Shown here: piece by piece, positions 39,257-48,359 of the stretch
How positions within the stretch are numbered: the first letter of the stretch is position 1
Layout of the letters: each line of letters begins with the position of its first letter
Assembly (NCBI GenBank): GCA_023356605.1
Contig: JAKQYE010000003.1
Coordinates: forward strand, 1 to 64,000
Length of the DNA stretch: 64,000 nt
From: Trichodesmium sp. MAG_R02
GTDB taxonomy: Bacteria; Cyanobacteriota; Cyanobacteriia; Cyanobacteriales; Microcoleaceae
Direction: 5' to 3'
Translations under genes and position numbers: made by a program
The notes under the pieces: generated by a model
Database searches by the model: none
Seen by the model: only the letters and a program-made list of their open reading frames with translations
What the model was told of the DNA's origin: nothing

Positions 39257-40580
39257 TTATCAATTAACAATGGCAGCTTGCTATGTTGGGGAAAAAATAG
39301 ACCAACGGCAAGCATGTTTTGAGTTATTTACGCGAAAAATGCCAACAGGTTTTGGCTATCTCATTGCTATGGGTTTGGCACAAGCATTAGATTATCTGGA
39401 AAAATTTAGATTTAGCTGCGATCAAATTGATGCTTTAAAGTCAACGGGAATTTTTGCTAATGCTCCTAGGGAATTTTGGTCTTTGCTAGCAGAAGCTAAA
39501 TTTAGTGGAAATGTATGGGCGGTGCCAGAGGGGACAGCTATTTTTCCAAATCAACCCCTACTTAGGATAGAAGCACCACTTTGGCAAGGGCAGTTAGTGG
39601 AAACATATCTATTAAATACAATTAATTACCAAACACTAATAGCAACAAAAGCAGCCAGAATGCGAGATATTGCAGGGAATGACACTAAATTACTAGAATT
39701 TGGCACTAGACGTGCATTTAGTCCCCAAGCTAGTATTTGGGCTGCTCGTGCTGCTTTGGCAGGGGGAATGGATGCCACTTCTAATGTTTTGGCAGCCTTG
39801 AAATTCGGTCGCAAACCAGCAGGGACAATGGCTCATGCTTTGGTGATGGCAATATCCGCACTCGAAGGTAGTGAAGAGGATGCCTTTAATGCTTTTCAGC
39901 GATATTTCCCCACAGCACCTTTATTAATAGATACTTACGATACTTTGGCAGCTACCAGTTTATTGGCACAACGAGTTCAACAAGGTGAAATGCAACTAAG
40001 TGGGGTAAGGTTAGATTCGGGAAATTTAGTTAAATTGTCTCAGGAGGTACGATCGCTACTGCCAGATGTGACAATTTTTGCTAGTGGAGATATAGATGAG
40101 TGGGAAATAGCTAGACTTCAGAAAGAAAATGCTTGTATTGATGGATATGGTATTGGTACTAAATTGGTAACTGGTGTCCCTGTTAATGGAGTTTATAAAC
40201 TAGTAGAAATAGACGGTATTCCTGTGATGAAAAATTCTACTGGAAAAGTTAGTTATCCTGGTCGAAAACAAATATATAGATATCTGGAAAATGGTCAATT
40301 GAAACAGGATTATTTAGGATTAATGGCTGAAAATTTATCTAATAAAACAGAGCCTCAGACTGATTCTTTTATAGAATTAATGGTACAAGTAGTTCAGGAC
40401 GGGGAACTATTGCAAAAATCAGAAAATCTTGAAGCGATCGCTAAACGCACTGCTATTTCTGTTGCTAGTTTACCCCCTGAAATTCGGAGTCTAGAAAATC
40501 CTAGTTTGCCACCCATGAAAATTTCCCGTAAATTACAACAACTTATAGGAAAAACTCAAGCTAAAATACTTAAAAATTAG
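39195..40580 (+). CDS. pncB: nicotinate phosphoribosyltransferase
   Basis: This 461-residue enzyme makes nicotinate mononucleotide from nicotinate and PRPP, the salvage entry to NAD. The family opening LLTDLYQLTMAACYV is followed by CFELFTRKMP, LEFGTRRAFSPQAS, GTMAHALVM, LIDTYDTL and GVRLDSGNL. A strong GGAGG ribosome site sits 10 bases before ATG 39195. The leader and start are tandemly duplicated upstream. nadD follows 1.2 kb downstream, with decayed genes between, consistent with an ancestral NAD-synthesis cluster. Confidence 0.95.
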   Translation: MAVEERELSLSPQDYSLLTDLYQLTMAACYVGEKIDQRQACFELFTRKMPTGFGYLIAMGLAQALDYLEKFRFSCDQIDALKSTGIFANAPREFWSLLAEAKFSGNVWAVPEGTAIFPNQPLLRIEAPLWQGQLVETYLLNTINYQTLIATKAARMRDIAGNDTKLLEFGTRRAFSPQASIWAARAALAGGMDATSNVLAALKFGRKPAGTMAHALVMAISALEGSEEDAFNAFQRYFPTAPLLIDTYDTLAATSLLAQRVQQGEMQLSGVRLDSGNLVKLSQEVRSLLPDVTIFASGDIDEWEIARLQKENACIDGYGIGTKLVTGVPVNGVYKLVEIDGIPVMKNSTGKVSYPGRKQIYRYLENGQLKQDYLGLMAENLSNKTEPQTDSFIELMVQVVQDGELLQKSENLEAIAKRTAISVASLPPEIRSLENPSLPPMKISRKLQQLIGKTQAKILKN

Positions 40581-40829
40581 GGAACATGGAGGGTAAAAGA
40601 GAAAAGAGAAACTTCATAATTAAAATTTTCTTAAAGTCCGGGTATATTGAATTATTAATTGATTCTAAAAAAATCGCCTGTCTATTGTTTTGCTTTAGCA
40701 CCATATAAATATTTTGATAGCTAAAGCCCGACAACAAAATCTACTATTATAACGGTTTTACTGAACATAATTCTTTGATGAAAAAAGCTAGCTTCAAAAA
40801 ACTTAATTTCAGTAAATTATTAAGATTAA

Positions 40830-41090
40830 ATTTTGCGTAATTCCCAAGTATTATCTGGTTTAATAACTGTATGTATTGGAGATGCTTTAGGTGTACCTGT
40901 AGAATTTTCCAGTCGTAATCAAAGAAGAATTAACCCTGTAACTGAAATGATTGGTTATGGCCCACACAACCAACCACCAACCACCAGGCAACTGGTCTGA
41001 TGATAGTTCTATGAGATTATGTTTAGCTGAATGTCTATGTAATGGATTTGATTTAGAAGCGATCGCTAACTCTTTTTATCGGTGCTATAA
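40830..41090 (+). pseudogene. ADP-ribosylglycohydrolase remnant
   Basis: One frame reads LRNSQVLSGLITVCIGDALG then VPVEFSSRNQRRINPVTEMIGYGP. After a frameshift near 40970 another reads WSDDSSMRLCLAECLCNGFD. These are the GDALG and WSDD-(T/S) metal-site motifs of the ADP-ribosylglycohydrolase family, which remove ADP-ribose from proteins or small molecules. The gene is cut off near 41090, leaving well under half of a normal ~280-residue enzyme. Confidence 0.72.
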
Positions 41091-41175
41091 ATTCTCTCTT
41101 TTGTCAAATTTTATGTTAAGAAAGATATTTATAAATCATAATCGGTTGAGGGGGAGAGGAAGGAAGTAGGGACCT

Positions 41176-41530
41176 TGCATGCAAAGTCCGTACAACATAA
41201 TAATTATTAACATTAACTTGGCTCAAATTAGCAAAAAAGTTATTCCCTTTGTATTAATTACTTAATATACGAAGTCTTACTTAATTATAGCATTAATCCA
41301 TGGGAATTGGGAGTAGTCAGGAGTCAAGACGAACGGGGTATTACAGAGGAGGTGGTCGGATATATTTGTCCCTTAATATCAAATATTTTGGCTTAGTAGT
41401 AATATAATTACTTTGTAGTAATTATATTACCTTGATCATCATACAATGGGTAGGGGTGAATGACCATTTAACCCTACAATATAAACTCCTATCTTTAAAT
41501 ACTGAATAACACCCATGGTACCGGATTTGA
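41176..41530. repeat. two dispersed noncoding repeats in series
   Basis: 41176-41275 resembles 21672-21785. 41376-41530 (TCATACAATGGGTAGGGG, CCCTACAATATAAACTCCTATC) resembles 45653-45800. A short block at 41338-41379 (ACAGAGGAGGTGGTCGGATATATTTGTCCC) is the reverse complement of 7085-7125. None is coding. Confidence 0.45.
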
Positions 41531-41673
41531 TATAATTTTTCTGCCATTGTCTGACCAAAATCCTAATATAGGTGAGATTTTTGGACTGGAAAGCTGGAAC
41601 TTTTTTCTACTCAAAAAAGTTAAAGCCTTTATCTATCAATAGTTTTAGAGTTAATTAGCAAGTCATATATTTA

Positions 41674-41763
41674 TAGTTATTTTAAATAAGAATGAAACAT
41701 TTTTTTGGATAAAATACTTTCATAGCAAGAAAAACTTGTCTCAATTATATTGTTAAACGACTA
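41674..41763 (+). repeat. family A MITE copy (90 bp)
   Basis: TAGTTATTTTAAATAAGAATG...TTAAACGACTA flanked by TA on both sides. It lies about 75 bases before nadD, so it may affect that gene's promoter. Confidence 0.8.
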
Positions 41764-41840
41764 TATCCCTAATGATGACTATTGAAGCTAGATGTTAATA
41801 GCTGAATGTTTACAAACTAATCGAAAAATTTACAAAATAA

Positions 41841-42431
41841 ATGATGAAAATAGCCTTATTTGGAACAAGTGCAGACCCACCAACAGTGGGACATAAAATG
41901 ATTATTGAATGGCTTTCTCAAAACTTTGATAAAGCAGTAGTTTGGGTATCAGATAATCCCTTTAAATACCATGAGACATCCTTAGAACAACGTGCGATAA
42001 TGTTATCAATTTTGATTGAAAATATTGAATCTAATCAAAACAATATTTATTTACATCAAGAATTAAGTAGTCGTCGTACTTTAGAAACTGTTGAACTTGC
42101 CAGAAAGAAATGGAATGATGCAGAATTTACTTTAGTTATAGGTTCAGATTTAGTCAAACAATTACTAAGTTGGTATCAAATAGAAAAACTTTTACAAAAA
42201 GTTGAATTATTAATAATACCCCGCAAAGGTATAACAACAAAAGAGGTAGATTTACAGAATTTAAGAGAACTAAGTAGAGAAGTCAAAATAGCTTTTTTAG
42301 AAGTTCCGAATGTTTCCTCATCTGCATATCGTGAACAAGGAGACGAAATGACTGTTGCACCTCCTATTAAAGATTATATATATCAGCATAAGTTGTACCA
42401 ATGGCAGAAAGCGACTACGGAGAAAATATAA
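41841..42431 (+). CDS. nadD: nicotinate-nucleotide adenylyltransferase
   Basis: This 196-residue enzyme joins nicotinate mononucleotide and ATP to nicotinate adenine dinucleotide, the step after PncB. Nucleotidyltransferase motifs are LFGTSADPPTVGHKM (GxxxPxxxGH) and VSSSAYR near the end (ISSTxIR-like). It starts with tandem ATGs. Its 3' end overlaps the start of the decayed NUDIX gene by 31 bases, showing that the two were one operon. Confidence 0.92.
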   Translation: MMKIALFGTSADPPTVGHKMIIEWLSQNFDKAVVWVSDNPFKYHETSLEQRAIMLSILIENIESNQNNIYLHQELSSRRTLETVELARKKWNDAEFTLVIGSDLVKQLLSWYQIEKLLQKVELLIIPRKGITTKEVDLQNLRELSREVKIAFLEVPNVSSSAYREQGDEMTVAPPIKDYIYQHKLYQWQKATTEKI

Positions 42432-42900
42432 ACAATAAAGCAGACTTTAAAGTGGGGGTATATGATGTAATTTTTTCAGTTTACACCCAACAAAATTGTC
42501 TCTTAGTTTTATTAGTAATGAGACAAAAAAACATTTATTAAATACTAGAGTTTACCAGGTATTTTAGTAATAAAAGGAGAATCTTTAGAAGCAGAAGCAT
42601 ACAGAGTTTTAGTACAAAAAAGTATGGTTAAAAATCTATACTTAGAACAATTATATACTTTTGTTAATCCTGATCGTGAAATCAGGAGAATATATTTATA
42701 ATTTTAGATATCTATCGGTCAGTTATTTTGCCCTAGTTAGATTTGAAGAAGCAGAATTAATTGCTAATGGGGCGACAAGTATTTCTTGGTATCCTATGGA
42801 TAAAATTTCTCAGTTAGCATTTAATTATAAAAAAAATATTGAGTATGGATTTTCCAGATTACGTAATAAACTTGAGTGCAGTCCTATTGCTTTTGAATAA
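42401..42900 (+). pseudogene. NUDIX-family gene (NrtR or ADP-ribose pyrophosphatase-like), decayed
   Basis: It starts MAESDYGENINNKADFKVGV and VYTQQNCLLVLLVMRQ, then stops. Later frames recover EAEAYRVLVQKSMVKNLYLEQLYTF, then YLSVSYFALVRFEEAELI and YPMDKISQLAFNYKKNIEYG. These are the flanks of a NUDIX domain, but the GX5EX7REUXEEXGU box is missing. In cyanobacteria such a gene beside nadD can be NrtR, a NUDIX repressor of NAD genes, or a hydrolase; the HTH region needed to decide is gone. Confidence 0.72.
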
Positions 42901-43738
42901 AAAAAATCAGCTTTTAACTGGATTATCTTTAATAACTATAATCCTAACAACAATAAACTTATTTTCTACCCAGAATGCCGAAAGTAAATCACAAAAATCT
43001 CTATTTCTTGGTTTCCAAATTATTAGTAGTTCCCAGGGAATAACTCTTTATCAAAAAGATTCAGATTATCTACAAGTTATTGATTTAACTAAAGGTGCAA
43101 AAATTAATTTTATTTATGGAAATATCACAGAGTTAGGTAATAAAAAAGGAGCTTATGGGGGTAACGATCCACAATTTGAACGTCAAACAATATCACAAGT
43201 ATGGTCTAACTTATCTTCTGTAACTTCAAGTTTATTTTGCATCAATAATGGTCAATTTTTTAGAAATGATAAAAACTCCTCTACAGCCTTAGCATTTCCT
43301 GTCAAGTCAGACGGAATTATAGTTACTGACGGTTATGCAGGAGAAATAGAATTTCCTCATCAGAAGTTAATGCTAGAAGTCTGGAATGATAGAGCCTTAA
43401 TTAGTAAGTTTCAGCCAAATAATCTGCAATTGTCAACAGCACCTAATCTTATTGTTGGTTTACAGGAAAATGCAGATAAAGGAGTTGAAGATCAAACAGG
43501 TAGAACGTTTATTGGCATTCAAGATCAAGATGGCGATCGCTTGAATGAAACAATTTTAATTTTTACTTCTAAACAAGCAACTCAACCTCATGCTACTAAT
43601 GTTTTAAAAAGTTTCGGTGCAACTCAAGTAATAATGTTAGATGGTGGAGGCTCAACACAATTAATTTGTCAGGGAAATAATTATATAGATTCACCAAGAA
43701 CTATCCCTCAAATGATTGCTGTTTTCAGTGGAGATTAA
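42893..43738 (+). CDS. exported phosphodiester glycosidase (NAGPA/DUF2233) family protein
   Basis: About 281 residues from TTG 42893 (an in-frame TTG at 42839 would add 18 residues that overlap the NUDIX remnant). The N-terminus NKKNQLLTGLSLITIILTTI is a signal or anchor helix. The body has GGNDPQFERQTI, CINNGQFF, and the family hallmark MLDGGGSTQL near the C-terminus. Relatives are NAGPA, which removes GlcNAc caps, and bacterial exopolysaccharide-associated proteins. The substrate is unknown. The start codon is uncertain because no ATG is suitably placed. Confidence 0.75.
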   Translation: MNKKNQLLTGLSLITIILTTINLFSTQNAESKSQKSLFLGFQIISSSQGITLYQKDSDYLQVIDLTKGAKINFIYGNITELGNKKGAYGGNDPQFERQTISQVWSNLSSVTSSLFCINNGQFFRNDKNSSTALAFPVKSDGIIVTDGYAGEIEFPHQKLMLEVWNDRALISKFQPNNLQLSTAPNLIVGLQENADKGVEDQTGRTFIGIQDQDGDRLNETILIFTSKQATQPHATNVLKSFGATQVIMLDGGGSTQLICQGNNYIDSPRTIPQMIAVFSGD

Positions 43739-43756
43739 CTCAAGAAGACTGAATAT

Positions 43757-43787
43757 AAAAAACTTCCAGTTTTGAGTTACTGGAAGT
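43757..43787 (-). terminator. terminator hairpin for the 43825-44262 gene
   Basis: ACTTCCAGT (43762-43770) pairs with ACTGGAAGT (43779-43787). Read leftward the stem is followed by TTTTTT, giving a good minus-strand terminator; it can also slow plus-strand transcription from the glycosidase gene. Confidence 0.7.
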
Positions 43788-43824
43788 CTAAAGAAAATTG
43801 ATTTTACTTGTTATAATAATTAAA

Positions 43825-44262
43825 TTACTTCAAAAGAGAAATTTTTTGATCCGCGACAACTTCTGATTGTACATTATCAAGAAAATTATCATCAACTAAA
43901 TCTAGTTCCCCACCCGGTGCTTCAGGATGTTGTCGCACAAATTTTTCTTCTACTGGTACTTCTTTTGGCTCATCATTAGCATCAATATTAGCTTCTGCTT
44001 TACGAGTTACATAACGAGTGGCAAAAAAAGCACCTAACCCTGTTAAACCTAGGATACCAGCAGCAATACCAGCAATAGCAAAGTCAGACTTACCAGGAAA
44101 TTTGTTGCTTAACCAAGAATTGGATGAAATTAGAGATGTTTCTGATGTCAGACCTTTACCTTTGCTACTAAAAGGACAAGCTTTTACAGAATTAGCACAA
44201 AGTATACTACCAGCGATCGCTACAGTGGACAAAGCACCCACCATCATATTCAGCTTCTTCAT
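43825..44262 (-). CDS. exported or membrane hypothetical protein
   Basis: A 145-residue protein with an N-terminal signal peptide (MKKLNMMVGALSTVAIAGSI, cleavage probably near ANSVKA-C), a central helix (FAIAGIAAGILGLTGLGAFF) followed by positive charges (RYVTRKA), and an acidic C-terminal tail with PGGELDLVDDNF. The layout suggests a single-pass membrane protein after signal removal. The family is not recognised. Confidence 0.65.
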   Translation of the reverse strand: MKKLNMMVGALSTVAIAGSILCANSVKACPFSSKGKGLTSETSLISSNSWLSNKFPGKSDFAIAGIAAGILGLTGLGAFFATRYVTRKAEANIDANDEPKEVPVEEKFVRQHPEAPGGELDLVDDNFLDNVQSEVVADQKISLLK

Positions 44263-44346
44263 TTTTGTTTAGTTTAGAAAGTACCTTTAATGAATTTATG
44301 TTAACGGCATTGTCCCAAAATTGCAACCTAAGTATTCGGCTTAACT

Positions 44347-44952
44347 TTATTCATCTCCAGAAATCTCACTTGTTTCTTGGTTAGGATTAAGACAAGTAGC
44401 TAATAATTTCTCTGTCGATAATCCTACATTAGCACTTAAACCAACCACACAAGAAGAAAAACTTTTTGGTAGTAAACTAAGACGACAACTTTCTAATACA
44501 GTAGCTTCATTAGATGTATTTTTAACTGATTTATTAATCTTTTCCACACAAGTTCCTAATTCATCAACTCTTCTCACTCTTTGACAATTCAATAAAATCT
44601 TTTCTACGGGAAGTTCTTCTGTTGTATTATCATATATTTTAGTGACACATTTTGAGAGATCTTTGGGTTTGAGAGCCGCACTACAAGCATTAGCTACTTC
44701 TTCCTCAGATAAACCTACACTTAATAAATCTCTAGAGCAAATTGTAAATGATTTTCTATTTGTTTGGGCTGTTGCTACTTCAGGAATACCTATCAACAAA
44801 CCACAACTAAAAAGTTGTATTGCTGCTAAATATACCCAGAATTTACTAAAGTATTTCTTAGGTTCAGATAAGGTAAATTTCTCAGATAAAAAATTAGAAA
44901 AGTTCATCTTAGGCATAACAAATAATCTCAAGCTAAACTCTATAGTGGACAA
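44347..44952 (-). CDS. exported cysteine-repeat hypothetical protein
   Basis: A 201-residue protein; the real start may be an internal Met (residue 13 or 16), since the first dozen residues precede a second basic-hydrophobic opening. A hydrophobic signal (FWVYLAAIQLFSCGLLIGI) is followed by a probable cleavage at VATAQ. Then come about four loosely repeated units of 30-40 residues, each with two cysteines, such as CSRDLLSVGLSEEEVANAC, CVTKIYD...LLNC and CVVGLSANVGLSTEKLLATC. Regular Cys pairs in an exported protein suggest disulfides. Function unknown. Confidence 0.6.
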   Translation of the reverse strand: MSTIEFSLRLFVMPKMNFSNFLSEKFTLSEPKKYFSKFWVYLAAIQLFSCGLLIGIPEVATAQTNRKSFTICSRDLLSVGLSEEEVANACSAALKPKDLSKCVTKIYDNTTEELPVEKILLNCQRVRRVDELGTCVEKINKSVKNTSNEATVLESCRLSLLPKSFSSCVVGLSANVGLSTEKLLATCLNPNQETSEISGDE

Positions 44953-45024
44953 TTGACAAAGTAGTAATTAAATAGTATATGATATAGGATTGTGGCGAAA
45001 TTTTATGTTAATGAGGAAATTATT

Positions 45025-45633
45025 ATGTCTAGATATAGAGGTCCACGTTTAAGAGTAGTGCGTCGTTTGGGTGATTTACCGGGCCTAACTCGTAAAAGTG
45101 CCAGACGTGCTTATCCACCTGGTCAACATGGTCAAAATCGCAGAAAGCGTTCAGAATATGCAGTTCGGCTGGAAGAGAAACAGAAATTACTATATAATTA
45201 TGGTCTTTGTGAACGCCAACTTCTACGTTATGTAAAAAAAGCTCGTCGTGCAGCAGGTTCTACAGGGCAAGTATTACTACAACTTCTAGAAATGCGCTTA
45301 GATAATACTGTATTTCGTTTAGGAATGGCTCCAACTATTCCCTCTGCACGACAGTTAGTAAATCATGGTCATGTAACAGTTAATGGTAAGGTAGTAAGTA
45401 TTGCTAGCTATCAGTGTAAACCGGGAGAGGTCATCAGTGTTAAGGAAAAAGAGAAATCGAAGGAAATGGTAAAGACTAATCTCCAATATCCAGGTTTAGC
45501 TAATATTCCTAGCCATTTAGAATTTGATAAAAACAAACTTGTTGGTAAGGTTAATGGTGTTGTGGAACGGGAGTGGGTGGCGCTTCAAATTAATGAACTG
45601 TTAGTTGTGGAATATTATTCCAGACAAGCTTAG
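45025..45633 (+). CDS. rpsD: 30S ribosomal protein S4
   Basis: A 202-residue primary-binding protein of the small ribosomal subunit, also a translational regulator in some bacteria. The start at 45025 ([20 protein letters not shown]) follows a GAGGAAAT ribosome site; an in-frame GTG at 44992 would add 11 residues and is unlikely. The S4 RNA-binding domain is seen at [31 protein letters not shown]. The N-terminus lacks the zinc-finger cysteines of the C-plus form. It is a single gene in a repeat-rich setting, not linked to other ribosomal genes. Confidence 0.96.
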   Translation: MSRYRGPRLRVVRRLGDLPGLTRKSARRAYPPGQHGQNRRKRSEYAVRLEEKQKLLYNYGLCERQLLRYVKKARRAAGSTGQVLLQLLEMRLDNTVFRLGMAPTIPSARQLVNHGHVTVNGKVVSIASYQCKPGEVISVKEKEKSKEMVKTNLQYPGLANIPSHLEFDKNKLVGKVNGVVEREWVALQINELLVVEYYSRQA

Positions 45634-45652
45634 ATTTCTGTGTTTCGTCTCT

Positions 45653-45800
45653 ATTTTGCCTTTGATATTAAATCCGTTGCCTTTGGAGTAATATAATTCC
45701 TTTGATGGTCATACAATGGGTAGGGGCTTTTTTCTTGGGAATGCTATGCAAGCATACAGCGGAGGACTCATTCTCATTCGCCCCTAAAATATAGACTCTT
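45653..45800. repeat. dispersed repeat, copy 2 of pair with 41376
   Basis: Shares TCATACAATGGGTAGGGG and the CCCCTAAAATATAGACTCTTACC end with 41376-41530. Begins 20 bases after the rpsD stop. Confidence 0.45.
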
Positions 45801-45806
45801 ACCTTT

Positions 45807-45913
45807 ATAGCGGTTTTCAAATTGATGAACTACATCACCATAACCAAAACTTTGTAGGGACTTTGCATGCAACGTCTCTACTGTGGTCTACCAAAATGAA
45901 AACTGCTGTAATA
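45807..45913. repeat. family D inverted-repeat element (~107 bp)
   Basis: TATAGCGGTTTTCAAATTGATG at the left and CAAAATGAAAACTGCTGTA at the right form an imperfect inverted repeat around a conserved AACTACATCACC and GTCTACTGTGGTCTA-like centre. A second copy is at 52191-52308. Confidence 0.6.
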
Positions 45914-45946
45914 CTGAATAGCACCGATACTAGCAGATTTGATATA

Positions 45947-46035
45947 TAGTCATTTAAAATAAGAATGAAAAACTTTTCCTGCTGAAACTTAGTTATAGCA
46001 AGAAATATTTGTCTCAGTCTAAGTTAAAATGACTA
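45947..46035 (+). repeat. family A MITE copy (89 bp)
   Basis: TAGTCATTTAAAATAAGAATG...TTAAAATGACTA flanked by TA at both ends. Core CTTAGTTATAGCAAGAAATA. Confidence 0.82.
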
Positions 46036-46044
46036 TAGTTAGTA

Positions 46045-46241
46045 TAGGACTTACCCAAAGTATGAAAATCTATACACTATCTGTAGGGGTTAACGGCTGT
46101 TAACCCCCACTGGATATAGTGGTTGGTGCGTAAGTCCTGATAATAAGTATAGGACTTACCCAAAGGCACTAACTGTAGGGCAGATATCTGAAAAATTAAT
46201 CAAAAACACGCTACATATAGCGCTTAGTGCGTAAGTATTGA
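46045..46241. repeat. two adjacent family C elements
   Basis: 46045-46141 (AGGACTTACCCAAAG...GCGTAAGTCCTGA) contains an inner GGGGTTAACGGCTGTTAACCCCC hairpin. 46150-46241 begins the same way and ends GCGTAAGTATTG. They lie 8 bases apart. Confidence 0.65.
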
Positions 46242-46349
46242 AGTAGAGAGGAGATAGAATTAAGCAGAGTAGGTTGGGTGTGATACAAAATGTGATACAA
46301 AAATAGGAATTAACTATTTTGTCAGACCTCTACCCCGGTCCTTCTCTTG

Positions 46350-46495
46350 GTAGGAGAGGTGAGAAAAAGTATTATAAACAGGACTTACGCAAAGAAACCA
46401 GGTTTTGACAGTAAATCATTGTTTTTAATACATAAATATCTAGGAGAAAACGGGTTTCTCAGTTTGTAGGAGAGGTGAGAAAAAGTATTATAAAA
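46350..46495. repeat. 29-bp direct repeats around a family C-like end
   Basis: GTAGGAGAGGTGAGAAAAAG with TATTATAAA occurs at about 46350-46379 and again at 46466-46495. Between them is AGGACTTACGCAAAGAAACC, a solo family C left end. Confidence 0.5.
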
Positions 46496-46534
46496 ATCAA
46501 ATTTTTACAGGCTTTAATCTAATTTAAAAATTCC

Positions 46535-47464
46535 CTACCTTTTTCTGTGATGAACTTTCACTTCTATGCGACGGTTACGTTGTCTATTAGTTTGAGAATC
46601 ATTTTCTGCGATAGGGCGAAATTCTCCATAACCAATAGCTAACAGACGATAACCCTGACCTAAGTTTTTTGATAAATATTCTGCCACTACTTCAGCTTGC
46701 AAAAATGACTTTTCTTGATTGACCTTTGCTTTTCCTGTATTATCAGTATGGCCAGAAATGCTAATTGTTACATCCTTATAGTTTCTCAATTCACTAATTA
46801 AATTATCTATAATGATTCTTCTGTCAGAAAGAATTTTATTACTACCAGACTTAAACAAAATATCACTAGGAAGGGTCACCATATTAGCATCTTTAGTAAA
46901 AACTGGTGGAGAAAATTGATTAATCTGTCTGTTTCTACTGTCAGAGAGAGGAGCAACTAACTCTTGAGCAATTATATTTAACCTTGTCTCTAAGTCTTGA
47001 TCGCCTCTACTAACTCCTAGTTTATTTTCTAAAGCTGTAGTACGACCAATAAGAGTATTTAACTCTACTTGTAATTCTTGAACTTGTGTTTGTAGCTCAA
47101 TTTTTTTCTCCTCAGTCAGTTCAACCAGGGGTCTTATAGTTCCTCGAATAGATGTAGGAGGAATATTTGAAGGTAGGGGTAAATGTTTTTCAGGTACTTG
47201 AGTCTTAAAACCATTAAGGAGTTTTTCTGCTATGGGTATCTTTTGAGAAGTAGAAGGATATTGAAATGCGATCGCCATTCCCAGTACCCAGGAAAAACTG
47301 CTAGCTACCCCAAGGAGTAATAAGCGAAATATTAAGGACAATATTAACAAACCTATCCCCGGAGAACTAGGGGGAATTCGATCAGGAGAAGATTTACTCA
47401 CAGTCTTTCTATTGAGGATACTTTCAATTGAAATTTTATAGGGTTTTGGGCAAGTAATCAGCAA
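46535..47464 (-). CDS. OmpA-domain cell-envelope protein
   Basis: A 309-residue protein. One N-terminal membrane helix (IGLLILSLIFRLLLLGVASS) is followed by a coiled segment (LTEEKKIELQTQVQELQVEL) and a C-terminal OmpA/MotB peptidoglycan-binding domain with DILFKSGSNKI, ISISGHTDNTG, YLSKNLGQGYRLLAIGYGEF and NRQRNRRIEVKV. It probably spans the periplasm, anchored in the inner membrane and gripping peptidoglycan. No motor or secretion partner is adjacent. Confidence 0.85.
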   Translation of the reverse strand: MLITCPKPYKISIESILNRKTVSKSSPDRIPPSSPGIGLLILSLIFRLLLLGVASSFSWVLGMAIAFQYPSTSQKIPIAEKLLNGFKTQVPEKHLPLPSNIPPTSIRGTIRPLVELTEEKKIELQTQVQELQVELNTLIGRTTALENKLGVSRGDQDLETRLNIIAQELVAPLSDSRNRQINQFSPPVFTKDANMVTLPSDILFKSGSNKILSDRRIIIDNLISELRNYKDVTISISGHTDNTGKAKVNQEKSFLQAEVVAEYLSKNLGQGYRLLAIGYGEFRPIAENDSQTNRQRNRRIEVKVHHRKR

Positions 47465-47490
47465 TAGGCAACAAGTAATACCAAATCCTA

Positions 47491-47748
47491 TTTACAAAAA
47501 AATTGGGTTTAAAGCCCCGCCCATAAGCTGGCGACTTTTTGGTTTATTTTTTTTCACAGGTTATGTCCTTCTTGCTTTTTAGTTCACAAGAAATATATTA
47601 GTGGCAGGTGGGCTTACGGAGGCAAAAAACTGACGGGTCGGCAAGCATAAGACTACTGCCAAAGTAGCTGCAGCCTCTGAGAGGTCAACCCGCCGAGCGG
47701 CTACGGCTCGGTAGGAAACTCGTTGCCTTTAGGCAGGGGAGGATGTTA
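47491..47748 (+). mobile_element. miniature IS200/IS605 derivative, both ends kept
   Basis: The left end (TTTAC flank, AAAAAATTGGGTTTAAAGCC, hairpin GCCCATAAGCTGGCGA, CACAGGTTATG) joins, after a deletion of nearly all of tnpB, to the last coding stretch (CAAGAAATATATTAGTGGCA) and the right end (GAGCGGCTACGGCTC, GGCAGGGGAGGATGTTAA). At about 258 bases it keeps both ends without any gene, so it could be moved in trans by a TnpA. Confidence 0.72.
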
Positions 47749-48359
47749 AAAGGGAGATTTATTAGAAGGGTAAGGGAGAAAGCAGAAGGGTTAGAAGGAT
47801 TTAGAAAAACTAGCTTTTCATAACCAGAATTGGTATAACACTAACTACCATGTATTGATACTAGACTTAGGTAATATCAATTTAAATAAATATTGTTATA
47901 GTTCTTTAGTTATTATGACCTAGAACTGTGAAGTCATAACTGAGGAGGTAAGAATTTTAATAAGGTTATAAGGTTTATTTTTTCTGAGGGTTAAACTATT
48001 CTATGATTGACTAAAAATACTGTTATAACAATAATCAATTGTTTTTATTCCCAAGAGATAATTTGATTTTTCTTCTCCATCTCCCCGATAAATTTACTAA
48101 CAGTTTTGTAATCATTCTGCTGTAACTATCTTTTTTGAATTTGGTATAACACTTTATTAATTAAGCAATTAATAAGAAGGGAATGAACCTATCTATCCCC
48201 ACTCTTAACTTCTAAGTCCTACTCAAAAAACTTAATATTGGGAAAAATACCAAGTGGTTTCTATATAGTTAGATATTAGTTGCCATGACTAGGGGGGAAA
48301 TTCTCACGGCTCTCAAATTTAGTCCATATTGCTAATTTAACATCTGACTTTAGCTATAT

